A stretch of DNA of 16,883 nucleotides from CAYQTO01 sp964420455 (GTDB lineage: Bacteria > Sumerlaeota > Sumerlaeia > SLMS01). The stretch spans positions 1-16,883 of the forward strand of contig CAYQTO010000073.1 of NCBI GenBank assembly GCA_964420455.1, read 5' to 3'. Positions 7,928-14,914 of the stretch are shown piece after piece. The first letter of the stretch is position 1; the number at the start of each line of letters is the position of its first letter. The position numbers and the translations under genes were made by a program. The notes under the pieces are model-generated. The model was not told where the DNA came from. It ran no database searches and saw only the letters and a program-made list of their open reading frames with translations.

Positions 7928-8836
7928 ATGGCGCCGTGGTGCTGGAAATCGGTTTTTTGCTTTCTGTGGCTGACTTCCCTGGCGGCGAGTGCGTTTGGCG
8001 ACGGGGCAACGTCCAAGACGCTCGTTCTGGAACAGGTGCTGGCAGAGGCGCGCACCACCCGGGAGGCCCTTCGGCCGGACCCGATCCGGATCCTGGCGGG
8101 CCTGGACGCGGAAAGCTCCATGCTCCTGCGGGCGCTGAGCGCCGATCCCCTCCGGGCGCCCTACCGCGTGGCCATGACCGCCGACCGTTTTCGCGACGAA
8201 GTTTCCTCGCCCCACCGACTGCTGATGACCGCCGGCGGACTCGCAGGAGCCCGCATCGCCCGGGGCTATATCGGCAACCCCCTTCGCGAGATCGACCGCG
8301 CGCTCCTCGATGCTTCCGATCCCCTCGCGTGGGCCTTCGACCAGCCGGAGTATGCCGGGGCGGACCTTTCCACCCTCCCGGCGGCGGAGGACTTCCCCCT
8401 GCGCTGGCGCGTGGAGATCGGCCGGATGGTTGCCGTTTTGGCCCGCGCCGAGCGCTTCCGCAAGCGCGCCTTTCGTAACCTTCCCGAGGATGTTGATCCC
8501 GACGCCCTCTTCGAACAGGTGGCCCGCGGTCGCTTCCTTGATTTCGACGCCGCCGATTACCGCGTGTATATCCACGACCTCGAACTCGAGGCACTCGTTG
8601 GCGGCTTCCTCGATATCATCGCCGCCGTGGAAGACTTTCATGCGTTCGCCGGGGAGGAGGAGAACACCCCCGGGGGGAGTTGGTCCGTCGACACGCCCCT
8701 GGGCACGGTCGTCTATACGGGTCCGGGCCGTGACGACCGGCACGAAATGCTCGCGCCGCTCCTGCTTGTGGACATGGGGGCGACGACACCTATTTTGAGG
8801 AGGACCGGGGCCGCGCGCGCACGGGGCTATCGGTGA
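7928..8836 (+). CDS. Secreted repeat protein, N-terminal portion (frameshifted from 8833-10023)
   Basis: This frame gives 302 residues, starting with a Sec signal peptide (MAPWCWKSVFCFLWLTSLAA, cleavage near SAFG at 21-24) and followed by about 230 mostly helical residues that I do not recognise. From residue 276, APLLLVDM begins the Asp/Gly repeat seen throughout the next frame, but the reading then changes to an unrelated tail (GATTPILRRTG...) and stops at 8836. Adding one G in the run at 8776-8780 would give VDMGGDDTYFEEDRGRA and join smoothly to the downstream frame, yielding a single 698-residue exported protein. AAGGGA lies 8 nt before the ATG. I therefore regard this and the next entry as one gene, broken either in the organism or by a homopolymer error in the assembly. 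Confidence 0.75.
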   Translation: MAPWCWKSVFCFLWLTSLAASAFGDGATSKTLVLEQVLAEARTTREALRPDPIRILAGLDAESSMLLRALSADPLRAPYRVAMTADRFRDEVSSPHRLLMTAGGLAGARIARGYIGNPLREIDRALLDASDPLAWAFDQPEYAGADLSTLPAAEDFPLRWRVEIGRMVAVLARAERFRKRAFRNLPEDVDPDALFEQVARGRFLDFDAADYRVYIHDLELEALVGGFLDIIAAVEDFHAFAGEEENTPGGSWSVDTPLGTVVYTGPGRDDRHEMLAPLLLVDMGATTPILRRTGAARARGYR

Positions 8837-9810
8837 TCTACGACCGTTCGGGGGACGACCGGCACTGGAGCGAGCCGGGGCGGGGGAACGGCGCGTTCTT
8901 TGGCTACGGTCTGACGTTCGACGGCGGCGGCGATGATGTCCACGGGGGCGCGTACCTTTCCGCCGCGGGGGCCCTGTTCGGGGTCGCCGCCCTGGTGGAT
9001 CTCGGTGGAAACGACCGCTACGAGTCCACCGCCTACTCGCAGGCCTACGCGCTGGGGGGCGTGGCGCTGCTGGCGGACCTCGGCGAGGACGACGGGGACG
9101 TCTTCGAGTCGGTCATCACCTCGCAGGCGAGCGCGGGGCCCTTTGCCGCCGCGGTGCTGCTGAACGTGGCGGGCGCGGACGTCTATACGCTCGCGAACGA
9201 TCCCCTGCTGGAGCCCTCCCCCCAGGCGCCGGACCGCAACGCGTCCATGGGGCAGGGGATGGCAACGGGGGTGCGGGCGGACCTTGGGGATGGGCGCTCG
9301 CTCCCGGGCGGGGTGGCCCTGTTGCTGGACGGTGCGGGCAACGATGTCTATACAGCGGAGGTCTTTGCCCAGGGGACCGGCTACCTGCAGGGCACCGGGT
9401 TGCTCGTGGACGAGGGGGGAGACGACGCCTACACGGCCCATTGGTACGCCCAGGGTGCCGGTGCCCACGGGGCCGCGGGGGTGCTCATCGACCGCGCCGG
9501 AAACGATAGGTACGCGGCCCGCACCTACGTTGCCCAGGGCGCCGCCCACGACGACACCGTGGCGCTCCTGGTGGATGCCGCCGGCAACGACCACTACACG
9601 GTGCGCTCCTTCGGCATGGGGGCTGCCAACGACAATGGAGTGGGTATCCTGGCGGACTTCGTTGGGGACGACCGGTACCAGCTGGAGGCGGGGGAGGCGT
9701 TCGGCCTGGGCGCGGGAAAGATCACCAAGTGGGGGACGACGCGGGAGTCGTCCGCATCGCTCGGGCTCTTCTTCGACCTGGGCGGAGAGGATGTCTATAC
9801 GGTTCGCCGC
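8759..9810 (+). repeat. About twelve tandem coding repeats of 25-28 residues
   Basis: The encoded core D-x-x-G-[ND]-D-x-Y recurs about twelve times from LLLVDMGGDDTY (after frame correction) to FFDLGGEDVYT. Spacing is mostly 75-85 bases, with one longer insertion around 9190-9300. The repeats are diverged at the DNA level, so they are ancient rather than recently duplicated. Confidence 0.75.
8774..8781 (+). other. Frameshift site in a G run, repeat protein gene
   Basis: The run ATGGGGGC has five Gs (8776-8780). Six would keep the frame from MGGDDTY onward, because the upstream frame ending VDM and the downstream frame starting GGDDTYFEED together make a full repeat unit. The corrected length (2097 bases including stop) divides by three. 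Confidence 0.8.
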
Positions 9811-10023
9811 GGGGGTCCGGCGAATGACGCGGTATGGGCATGGCCGCGGAAGTATCCGGACGCGGACCTGCCGAGCGAGGCTGGCGCCGGCATCGACGGC
9901 GTCTATACGGATCCGCCGTTCCGGCTCGAGCCGTGGACCGAGGACGAGGGGGAAGACGCACGCATCCGCGAGGAGGCGGTCGCCGCGCGGCGGGCCTTTC
10001 GCGACCGGTGGAAGGGTGACTGA
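8833..10023 (+). CDS. Secreted Asp/Gly repeat protein, C-terminal portion
   Basis: The stand-alone frame starts at a GTG (8833), but the repeat reading extends back to 8779, where it joins the preceding frame after correction of one base. It consists almost entirely of repeats of about 25-28 residues with the core h-h-h-D-x-x-G-N/D-D-x-Y, commonly followed by a Q-G-x-G turn. Examples are AALVDLGGNDRYEST, GVLIDRAGNDRYAARTYVAQ and VALLVDAAGNDHYTV. The GGxGNDxY core recalls calcium-binding RTX repeats, but the period is nearly three times the nine-residue RTX unit, so this is probably a different solenoid or propeller. The last 65 residues are non-repetitive and charged. The acidic, glycine-rich composition suggests an extracellular or surface protein that may bind divalent ions. 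Function is unknown. Confidence 0.75.
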   Translation: MIYDRSGDDRHWSEPGRGNGAFFGYGLTFDGGGDDVHGGAYLSAAGALFGVAALVDLGGNDRYESTAYSQAYALGGVALLADLGEDDGDVFESVITSQASAGPFAAAVLLNVAGADVYTLANDPLLEPSPQAPDRNASMGQGMATGVRADLGDGRSLPGGVALLLDGAGNDVYTAEVFAQGTGYLQGTGLLVDEGGDDAYTAHWYAQGAGAHGAAGVLIDRAGNDRYAARTYVAQGAAHDDTVALLVDAAGNDHYTVRSFGMGAANDNGVGILADFVGDDRYQLEAGEAFGLGAGKITKWGTTRESSASLGLFFDLGGEDVYTVRRGGPANDAVWAWPRKYPDADLPSEAGAGIDGVYTDPPFRLEPWTEDEGEDARIREEAVAARRAFRDRWKGD

Positions 10024-10030
10024 AAAAGGG

Positions 10031-10056
10031 ACGGGCCGCCCCGGAAGGCGGCCCGT
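10031..10056. terminator. Convergent intrinsic terminator, 10-bp GC stem
   Basis: ACGGGCCGCC and GGCGGCCCGT form a perfect 10-bp stem with a CCGGAA loop, between the stops of the repeat protein (10023) and the FKBP gene (10080). On the minus strand the hairpin is followed by CCC and then five Ts, so it best fits termination of the FKBP transcript. On the plus strand the tail lacks a clear T tract, but the hairpin may still work as a barrier. Confidence 0.75.
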
Positions 10057-10079
10057 GCGCTGCGAAAGGGGGGGATGGC

Positions 10080-10796
10080 TTACTGAACGACTTCGAGGAG
10101 TTCGACCTCGAAGGTGAGGAGGCTGTTGGGCGGGATGCCGGGGCGGCCGGCCTCGCCATAGGCGAGGTCCGGCGGGATGTAAAACTTGTACTTGGCGCCT
10201 TCCTTCATAAGCTGCAGCCCCTCCGTCCATCCGGGGATGACACCATTGAGGGGGAACTCGGCGGGCTCGCCGCGGTCGTAGGAACTGTCGAACTGGGTGC
10301 CGTCGAGGAGCGTGCCGCGATAATGGACGCGGACGGTGTCGGTAGCGGCGGGAGAGGTGCCGTCACCCTCCGTCATGACCTCGTACTGGAGGCCGGACCC
10401 GGTGGTGGTGACGCCGTCGCGCTGGGCATTTTCCTCGAGGAAGGCGCGGGCCTGGGCGAGGTTCTGCGTCTGGGCGGCGGCCTGCTGCTCGGCGCGCTTG
10501 CGCTGCAGGAAGGTCTGGAACTCCCGCAGGGTTGTCATCATCTGCTCTTCGCTGAGTTCGGACTCCGCGCCTGTATAGACATCGTTCATGGCCTTGGCGA
10601 AGGCCTCGGGGTCGAGCTGGACGTCGAAGTTACCCATTTCGCGGGCGAACTGCATGCCGAAGGCGTAGCTGACGCGGGACATGTCGGGGGCTGCGGCACC
10701 GGCGGCCTGCATGGCGGCCGCTGGGTCCTGCGCGTTGGTCGGCACGGCGAGGAGGCTCGCCGAGGCGAGGGCAAAGCTGGCAAAAAGCCTTTTCAT
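10080..10796 (-). CDS. FKBP-type peptidyl-prolyl isomerase, exported
   Basis: This 238-residue protein catalyses cis-trans isomerisation of proline bonds and probably acts as a folding helper in the periplasm. MKRLFASFALASASLLAVPT followed by NAQD is a Sec signal peptide. Residues 40-125 form a helical FKBP_N dimerisation-like domain (RVSYAFGMQFAREMG, glutamine-rich helix at 95-120). Residues 135-238 are the FKBP fold: VRVHYRGTLLDGTQFDSSYD, then VIPGWTEGLQLMKEGAKYKF and IPPDLAYGEAG, with the conserved aromatic pocket residues in place. Architecture and length match the Mip/FkpA group. I chose the ATG at 10796 because AAAGGA sits 7 nt upstream and it begins the signal peptide; the frame is open to 10922, overlapping ndk. 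The gene lies about 95 bp downstream of ndk on the same strand and ends at a strong terminator. Confidence 0.94.
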   Translation of the reverse strand: MKRLFASFALASASLLAVPTNAQDPAAAMQAAGAAAPDMSRVSYAFGMQFAREMGNFDVQLDPEAFAKAMNDVYTGAESELSEEQMMTTLREFQTFLQRKRAEQQAAAQTQNLAQARAFLEENAQRDGVTTTGSGLQYEVMTEGDGTSPAATDTVRVHYRGTLLDGTQFDSSYDRGEPAEFPLNGVIPGWTEGLQLMKEGAKYKFYIPPDLAYGEAGRPGIPPNSLLTFEVELLEVVQ

Positions 10797-10891
10797 GAAA
10801 CATCCTTTCGGGAGGTTTGGCCGAATACGGGCGCGGACGCTGGCAGTCCTCCCGGCGTCATACAAGGAATTTCTCGGCGGTTTTCCGGGCT

Positions 10892-11308
10892 TCAGGAAAC
10901 GTAGTCCGCCTCGGTGAACCAAAGGGCGAGCTCGCGCTCGGCGGACTCGGGGGCGTCGCTTCCATGGACGAGGTTCTCGGTCACGATCAGGGCAAAGTCG
11001 CCCCGGACCGTACCCGGCGCGGCGTCCGCGGGCTTGGTGGCACCCATCATCTTGCGGACAAGGCTGATGGCGTCGGGGCCGGCGACCGCGAGGGCCACCA
11101 GCGGGCCGCCGGTCATGAATGCCTTCAGCTCGGGGTAGAACGGCTTCTCGATGTGTTCCGCGTAGTGCTTGTCGGCGAGGTCCGACGTCATCTTCATAAG
11201 CTTCATCGCGCGAATTTTGAGGTTCTTCTTCTCAAAGCGGCCGACGATTTCGCCGATGAGGTTGCGCCGCACGGCGTCGGGCTTGATGAGGACAAGGGTG
11301 GTTTCCAT
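10892..11308 (-). CDS. ndk: Nucleoside diphosphate kinase
   Basis: Ndk transfers the gamma phosphate of ATP to other nucleoside diphosphates through a phosphohistidine and balances the NTP pool. The 138-residue product has normal length and begins METTLVLIKPDAVRRNLIGE, with the nucleotide-binding KPD motif (Lys9). The active-site segment ENLVHGSDAPESAERE contains the catalytic His115. GATKPADAAPGTVRGDFA is the family loop before it. The start at 11308 is set by homology; the ribosome site is weak (GGACTC about 9 nt upstream), and the frame continues upstream to 11374 without similarity. It is divergent from the methyltransferase gene and may be co-transcribed with the FKBP gene downstream. 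Confidence 0.97.
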   Translation of the reverse strand: METTLVLIKPDAVRRNLIGEIVGRFEKKNLKIRAMKLMKMTSDLADKHYAEHIEKPFYPELKAFMTGGPLVALAVAGPDAISLVRKMMGATKPADAAPGTVRGDFALIVTENLVHGSDAPESAERELALWFTEADYVS

Positions 11309-11426
11309 GTGGGCGAGTCCGCTGGTGGTATGTGGCCCCCGGCCGGGGCGCGCCGAGTGGGCGAACGCCGCCACGGTGGGTCAAGATGAGGATGCGGACA
11401 TTGGGCGGGACCGGGAGGGTGCGCTT

Positions 11427-12272
11427 GTGAGACGGCAGAGCCGGCTGCGGGAAACGGCCGCGCGGGCCCTGCGGCGGGTGCGTGCCGGCGACGAGCAGGC
11501 CCTTCTCCAGTGGACGATCCACGGCGAGCAGGGCATCCCCGCCACCCCGCGCCAGCGCCTCAACCGGCTCAAGCGCTGGTGGCGCCTCGCCCAGGTGCTC
11601 GAGGTCATGCGGCCGGGAGACCGGGTCTGGGATGCCGGGTGCGGCACGGGGACCGACGCGTTGCTGTTTGCGGTGTTGCGTGGCGTGCGCGTCCGGGGGA
11701 GCGACGTCCAGCCGGGGCGCATCGCCGAGGCCAACCGCCGCCGGCGCAAGTGGAAGGAACTCTTTCACCCGGGCGAGGGGCTGGTGAGCCCCTTCATTGC
11801 CGAAAATGTTCACCGTTCCAGCCATCCGGACGCCGCGTTTGACCTGGTCTGGTGCAACCAGGCGATCGAGCACATCGAGCCGCCGGAGGAGTTTCTCGGC
11901 GAGTGCGCCCGTGTGCTCCGGCCCGGGGGAATCCTTGCCATCGGCAACATGAACGGGCGCAATCCGTATATACGATGGAAGGCGGCGCGGGACCGGGGGG
12001 CAAAGCCGGTGGTGGGCGAGGTGGCGGACCCGCGGACCGGCGAGGCGGTGGCCTACGCGAACGAGAAGGTGCGGAGACCGGCTGCGCTGGCGGCGATGGC
12101 GGCCGAGGCGGGCTTTGCCAGCACGGAGGTGCGGCACTTCGGCTGCGTGCCCTCGCCGCTGGCGGTGGTGCATCCGCTCGTGCGGCCGCTCTTCGGGGTG
12201 GACGGTTTGCTGAGCGCGACGCCTCTCGCGCCCGTGCTGGCGCAGGACTTCGTGCTGCTCGCCCGGAGGTAG
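11427..12272 (+). CDS. Class I SAM-dependent methyltransferase
   Basis: The 281-residue protein has a Rossmann methyltransferase core. Motif I, DRVWDAGCGTGTDALLFAVL (65-84), binds S-adenosylmethionine. GSDVQPGRI gives the acidic residue that holds the ribose. FDLVWCNQAIEHIEPPEEFL and ECARVLRPGGILAIGNMNGR are motifs IV to VI of the methyltransferase-11/ubiE-like group. The N-terminal 50 residues are very basic (VRRQSRLRETAARALRRVR). The substrate is not evident; similar proteins modify small molecules, lipids or sugars. I chose the GTG at 11427 because GGGAGG precedes it by 8 nt; the frame is open from 11169 but upstream it is antisense to ndk. It converges on the polymerase gene with 28 bp between stops. 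Confidence 0.87.
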   Translation: MRRQSRLRETAARALRRVRAGDEQALLQWTIHGEQGIPATPRQRLNRLKRWWRLAQVLEVMRPGDRVWDAGCGTGTDALLFAVLRGVRVRGSDVQPGRIAEANRRRRKWKELFHPGEGLVSPFIAENVHRSSHPDAAFDLVWCNQAIEHIEPPEEFLGECARVLRPGGILAIGNMNGRNPYIRWKAARDRGAKPVVGEVADPRTGEAVAYANEKVRRPAALAAMAAEAGFASTEVRHFGCVPSPLAVVHPLVRPLFGVDGLLSATPLAPVLAQDFVLLARR

Positions 12273-12300
12273 TTGGCGCGGCGGATAGCGGCTCGGCGGT

Positions 12301-14613
12301 TCACGCGGGGTCGGCCGCGGCGAAGAGGTCCGTTTGTTCGGTGGCGGGGGCGTTGGGGGCGGTTGGGGGATCCTCGGGGAGGTCGATGCCGGCGGGGAGG
12401 AGGAGGGTCTGGAAGGCGCGTCGGAGGAGGCGGATGTAGGCGTCGGGGTCGTAGCCGGTCTCGGGCTGGAGGAGCTGGGCGAGGCAGACGCGGCGGAGGG
12501 GGTCGCGGTCCTTCTGGCGGACGATGAGGTAGGTGACGGTCTGGCCGGCGCGGAGGGGGATGCCGGCGAGGGTGCCCTGGCGGGCGGCGAAGGCGACCAT
12601 GTTGTTGGAGCGGTATTCGGCGGGGTCCATGGAGAGGTGGCGGGTGATGAGGAGGCGATGGCGGGGGATTTCGGCGTTGCGGAGGGCGCGCTCGGCGTCG
12701 GCGAGGAGGCGGAGGAGTTCGGGGACGAGGGCGCGATAGCCGGCGAGGTCGCCGGCGGTGGCGAGGAGGTCGACGGCGTGCTTCTGGAGGTCGCGGTGAA
12801 AGGGGGGGAGGTCGTGGCGGCGGGCCTCGATGCCGCGCATCTTGACGGAGCCGTCCTCGAACCGGCCAAAGAAGCGGTTGGGGACGGGCATGGCGGGGTC
12901 GACGCGGGAGGGGAGGAAGGCGATCCAGCGATAGACACCCTCGAGGGCGATGGGGAGGTCGGTGGCGGCGAGGATGTCGTCGCACAGGGCGCGTATGTCG
13001 TCGGGGGTGGGCGGACCGAGGTGGGCGTGGGCGGGGTCGCGCTGGCACCAGAAGCAATCGACGATGGCGTGGAGGACGCGAAAGCCATGGCGCTCGCATA
13101 CCTCGCGGGCGGTGAGGAGGCGGTCGCGGGCGAAGGCGCAGACGGCCTCGTGGGCCTCGATGCGGCCGAACCGTGCGTTGCGGTAGCCGAGGTAGCCAAA
13201 GCAGCAGACGAGCAGCCATTTGAGGGCGGTCTGGCGCGCGTCGACGACGAAGTGGAGGTTCGTCTCGCCGTCGGCCCTGGCGCGGGCGCGAATCGCCTTG
13301 TAGCGGACCCGCTTGTCGATGATCGGCGCCAGCGCGCGGGCCACCAGCCCCTCGCGCTTCTCGCAGATCGTATAGCCGATTTCCGGCACCCGCTCGTTCT
13401 CGCAACAGCGGCAGTTCACCGTCTCCGGCGAGACGTTGAAGCGCGACATGATGGTGGGGTACATCGAGACGAAGTCGATCTCGACGACGTTTTCAAAGGC
13501 GCCGGTGAGGGGTTGGTAGACGAGGCCGCCGCGGTCCGTCGCGAGCAACTGGTCGGCGGTCTTCCAGGCCTCGGGCACCGTTTTTTTCCACGGGATGAGG
13601 AATCCCTCGCGAAAGGCGAAGTTGAGCTGAATGGAGGTGATGCCGGTGCCGACGGAGCGGCGGCCGATGCGCTGGACGGGGAGCTTGGAGACGCGGGCGA
13701 CCTCGACGAGGCCGTGGAGGCCGGTGTGTTCGACCATGAAGGAGTTTTCGGTGTCGAGGTGCCAGCGGCCGCACAGGGCGTAGTCGGGCGCTTGGTAGAG
13801 GACGCGGCCGTAGGAGAAGTAGCTGCGTCCCTCGAGGCGGATGGGGCGTGGGCGCGGGGGCGGCTCGCGGTCGAGGCGCAGGGGGATCGGGGCACCGTCC
13901 TCGTCGCGGACCTGCTGCTGGAGGAGGAGGAGCAGGGGGAGGAGGAAGGAATCGCCGCCGCTGGTGAGGAGGATGTCGGGGTCCTCGCGGGCGAGGAGGG
14001 CGTCGAGGGAGCGGAGGAGTTCGCGGGGGTCGTCGCCGTCGAAGGTCTGTCGGCGGCCGTCGATGGTGACGGACAGCCAGTCGAGCCGGGGCGCGCCGCC
14101 GTGGAGCTGGCCGTCGCCGTCGAGCTCCGCGGTCACCAGGTCCGGCAGCGTATAGCCGGTGTCCCACTCGTCGTCGTCGCGCTCGATGTGGAGGATCTCG
14201 CCGTCGCGCTCCGTATAGACGCAATGGCCGAGGGGGACGAGGTCGTGGAGGAAGCAGTAGTGCTGCTCGGGGAGGAGGTCGGCGTTGTGGTAGTCGACGT
14301 CGGGATGGCGGCGATAGAGGCGGTTGAGGAGGCCATGGTGCCAGGCGTGGGGGTCCTCGAGGCGGACCTCGAGGACGGGGAGGAGCTGGCCGGTCCAGAA
14401 GTCGCGCCGTTGGGTGGTGCCGAGGACGGTGGCATGGCGGGACCATTGTTGGAGGGTGCGGCGGCAGGGATCGAGGACGGCGGGGGGGCCGGCAAGGTAC
14501 ATCGAGGGGGTGAAGCGGTGGAGGAGGCGGCGTCGGGTGCCGTCCTCGTCGATGAGGGTGAGGGCGATGCCCTCGGGGCGGGCATGGAGGTCGAAGAGGA
14601 AGGCGCGGGGCAC
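12301..14613 (-). CDS. Atypical family B DNA polymerase with degraded motif C and exonuclease (PolB2-like)
   Basis: The 770-residue protein aligns by motif order with family B polymerases. Motif A is intact as EIDFVSMYPTIMSRFN (Asp380). Motif B keeps its Lys and Gly (QTALKWLLVCCFGYLGY, Lys465), but the usual N-S-x-Y is V-C-C-F. Motif C reads LHAIVDCFWCQ (Asp519) where DTDS is expected, so the second catalytic Asp is Phe. KMRGIEARRHDLPPF (591-605) is the conserved KxRG/RRD thumb block. The exonuclease region is eroded: DILLTSGGDSFLLP (213-226) lacks the Exo II Asp, and no clear DIE motif is seen. The C terminus EQTDLFAA (759-766) fits a sliding-clamp peptide. It resembles archaeal PolB2/Dpo2 polymerases, called inactivated but linked to mutagenesis. 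The GTG at 14613 lies 8 bp after the upstream stop, consistent with coupling. Family certain; activity uncertain. Confidence 0.87.
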   Translation of the reverse strand: MPRAFLFDLHARPEGIALTLIDEDGTRRRLLHRFTPSMYLAGPPAVLDPCRRTLQQWSRHATVLGTTQRRDFWTGQLLPVLEVRLEDPHAWHHGLLNRLYRRHPDVDYHNADLLPEQHYCFLHDLVPLGHCVYTERDGEILHIERDDDEWDTGYTLPDLVTAELDGDGQLHGGAPRLDWLSVTIDGRRQTFDGDDPRELLRSLDALLAREDPDILLTSGGDSFLLPLLLLLQQQVRDEDGAPIPLRLDREPPPRPRPIRLEGRSYFSYGRVLYQAPDYALCGRWHLDTENSFMVEHTGLHGLVEVARVSKLPVQRIGRRSVGTGITSIQLNFAFREGFLIPWKKTVPEAWKTADQLLATDRGGLVYQPLTGAFENVVEIDFVSMYPTIMSRFNVSPETVNCRCCENERVPEIGYTICEKREGLVARALAPIIDKRVRYKAIRARARADGETNLHFVVDARQTALKWLLVCCFGYLGYRNARFGRIEAHEAVCAFARDRLLTAREVCERHGFRVLHAIVDCFWCQRDPAHAHLGPPTPDDIRALCDDILAATDLPIALEGVYRWIAFLPSRVDPAMPVPNRFFGRFEDGSVKMRGIEARRHDLPPFHRDLQKHAVDLLATAGDLAGYRALVPELLRLLADAERALRNAEIPRHRLLITRHLSMDPAEYRSNNMVAFAARQGTLAGIPLRAGQTVTYLIVRQKDRDPLRRVCLAQLLQPETGYDPDAYIRLLRRAFQTLLLPAGIDLPEDPPTAPNAPATEQTDLFAAADPA

Positions 14614-14621
14614 GGCGGGGT

Positions 14622-14894
14622 TCAGGCCTCGGGGTGGGGGGCGGCGCGCAGCTGCTCGAGATCGCGGCGCAGGGCGTCGATCTGCTTTTGCTGCTCGAGG
14701 AGGATCGAGAGAAGGACGGCATCGAAGGGGACGGGGCGGGCGGCGGCGGCGGCCTCGGCCATGTGCTGGCGGGCGTGGGCGAAGAGGCGATCGAACGGCG
14801 CGTGGTCCTCCGCCCGCAGGGCCCGGCGGTATCCCGACCAGGCGGCCCTTTCGCGCTCGAGCGACATGTTGAAGGTAGGGACGGTGCGGCCCAT
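14622..14894 (-). CDS. Small conserved protein of the PolB cassette
   Basis: This 90-residue protein starts MGRTVPTFNMSLERERAAWS and continues with a predicted helical body (GYRRALRAEDHAPFDRLFAH) ending in a coiled-coil-like helix (LLSILLEQQKQIDALRRDLE, 61-80). The ribosome site GAGGAG lies 7 nt before the ATG. It sits 20 bp after the RecA-like gene and 8 bp before the polymerase gene, so all three are almost certainly one operon. From memory, very similar small proteins (MGRTxPTYR... SILLEQQK) lie beside PolB2 genes in archaea, recently given a DUF number near DUF8156; I cannot confirm this here. The terminal helix suggests a protein-protein adaptor, possibly between the polymerase and the RecA-like protein. 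No enzymatic motif is visible. Confidence 0.82.
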   Translation of the reverse strand: MGRTVPTFNMSLERERAAWSGYRRALRAEDHAPFDRLFAHARQHMAEAAAAARPVPFDAVLLSILLEQQKQIDALRRDLEQLRAAPHPEA

Positions 14895-14914
14895 GGGGGG
14901 ACTCCTCGGGGGGG

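Noticed and set aside
8759..9810. CRISPR-like array suspected from the regular spacing in the repeat gene
   Set aside because: The periodicity is at the protein level; DNA repeats are diverged, spacers are coding, and no cas genes are present.
8827..10230. 467-residue minus-strand frame antisense to the repeat protein
   Set aside because: Its arginine/proline/valine-rich pattern mirrors the repeats on the plus strand, and it crosses the strong terminator and the FKBP gene end.
10809..10854. Inverted repeat CGGGAGG ... CCTCCCG between ndk and the FKBP gene
   Set aside because: Arms are only 7 bp and about 32 nt apart with no T tract; likely chance in GC-rich DNA.
11232..13199. 655-residue minus-strand frame rich in Pro, Ser, Thr and Ala
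   Set aside because: Low-complexity shadow running across the polymerase, the methyltransferase and part of ndk in wrong frames.
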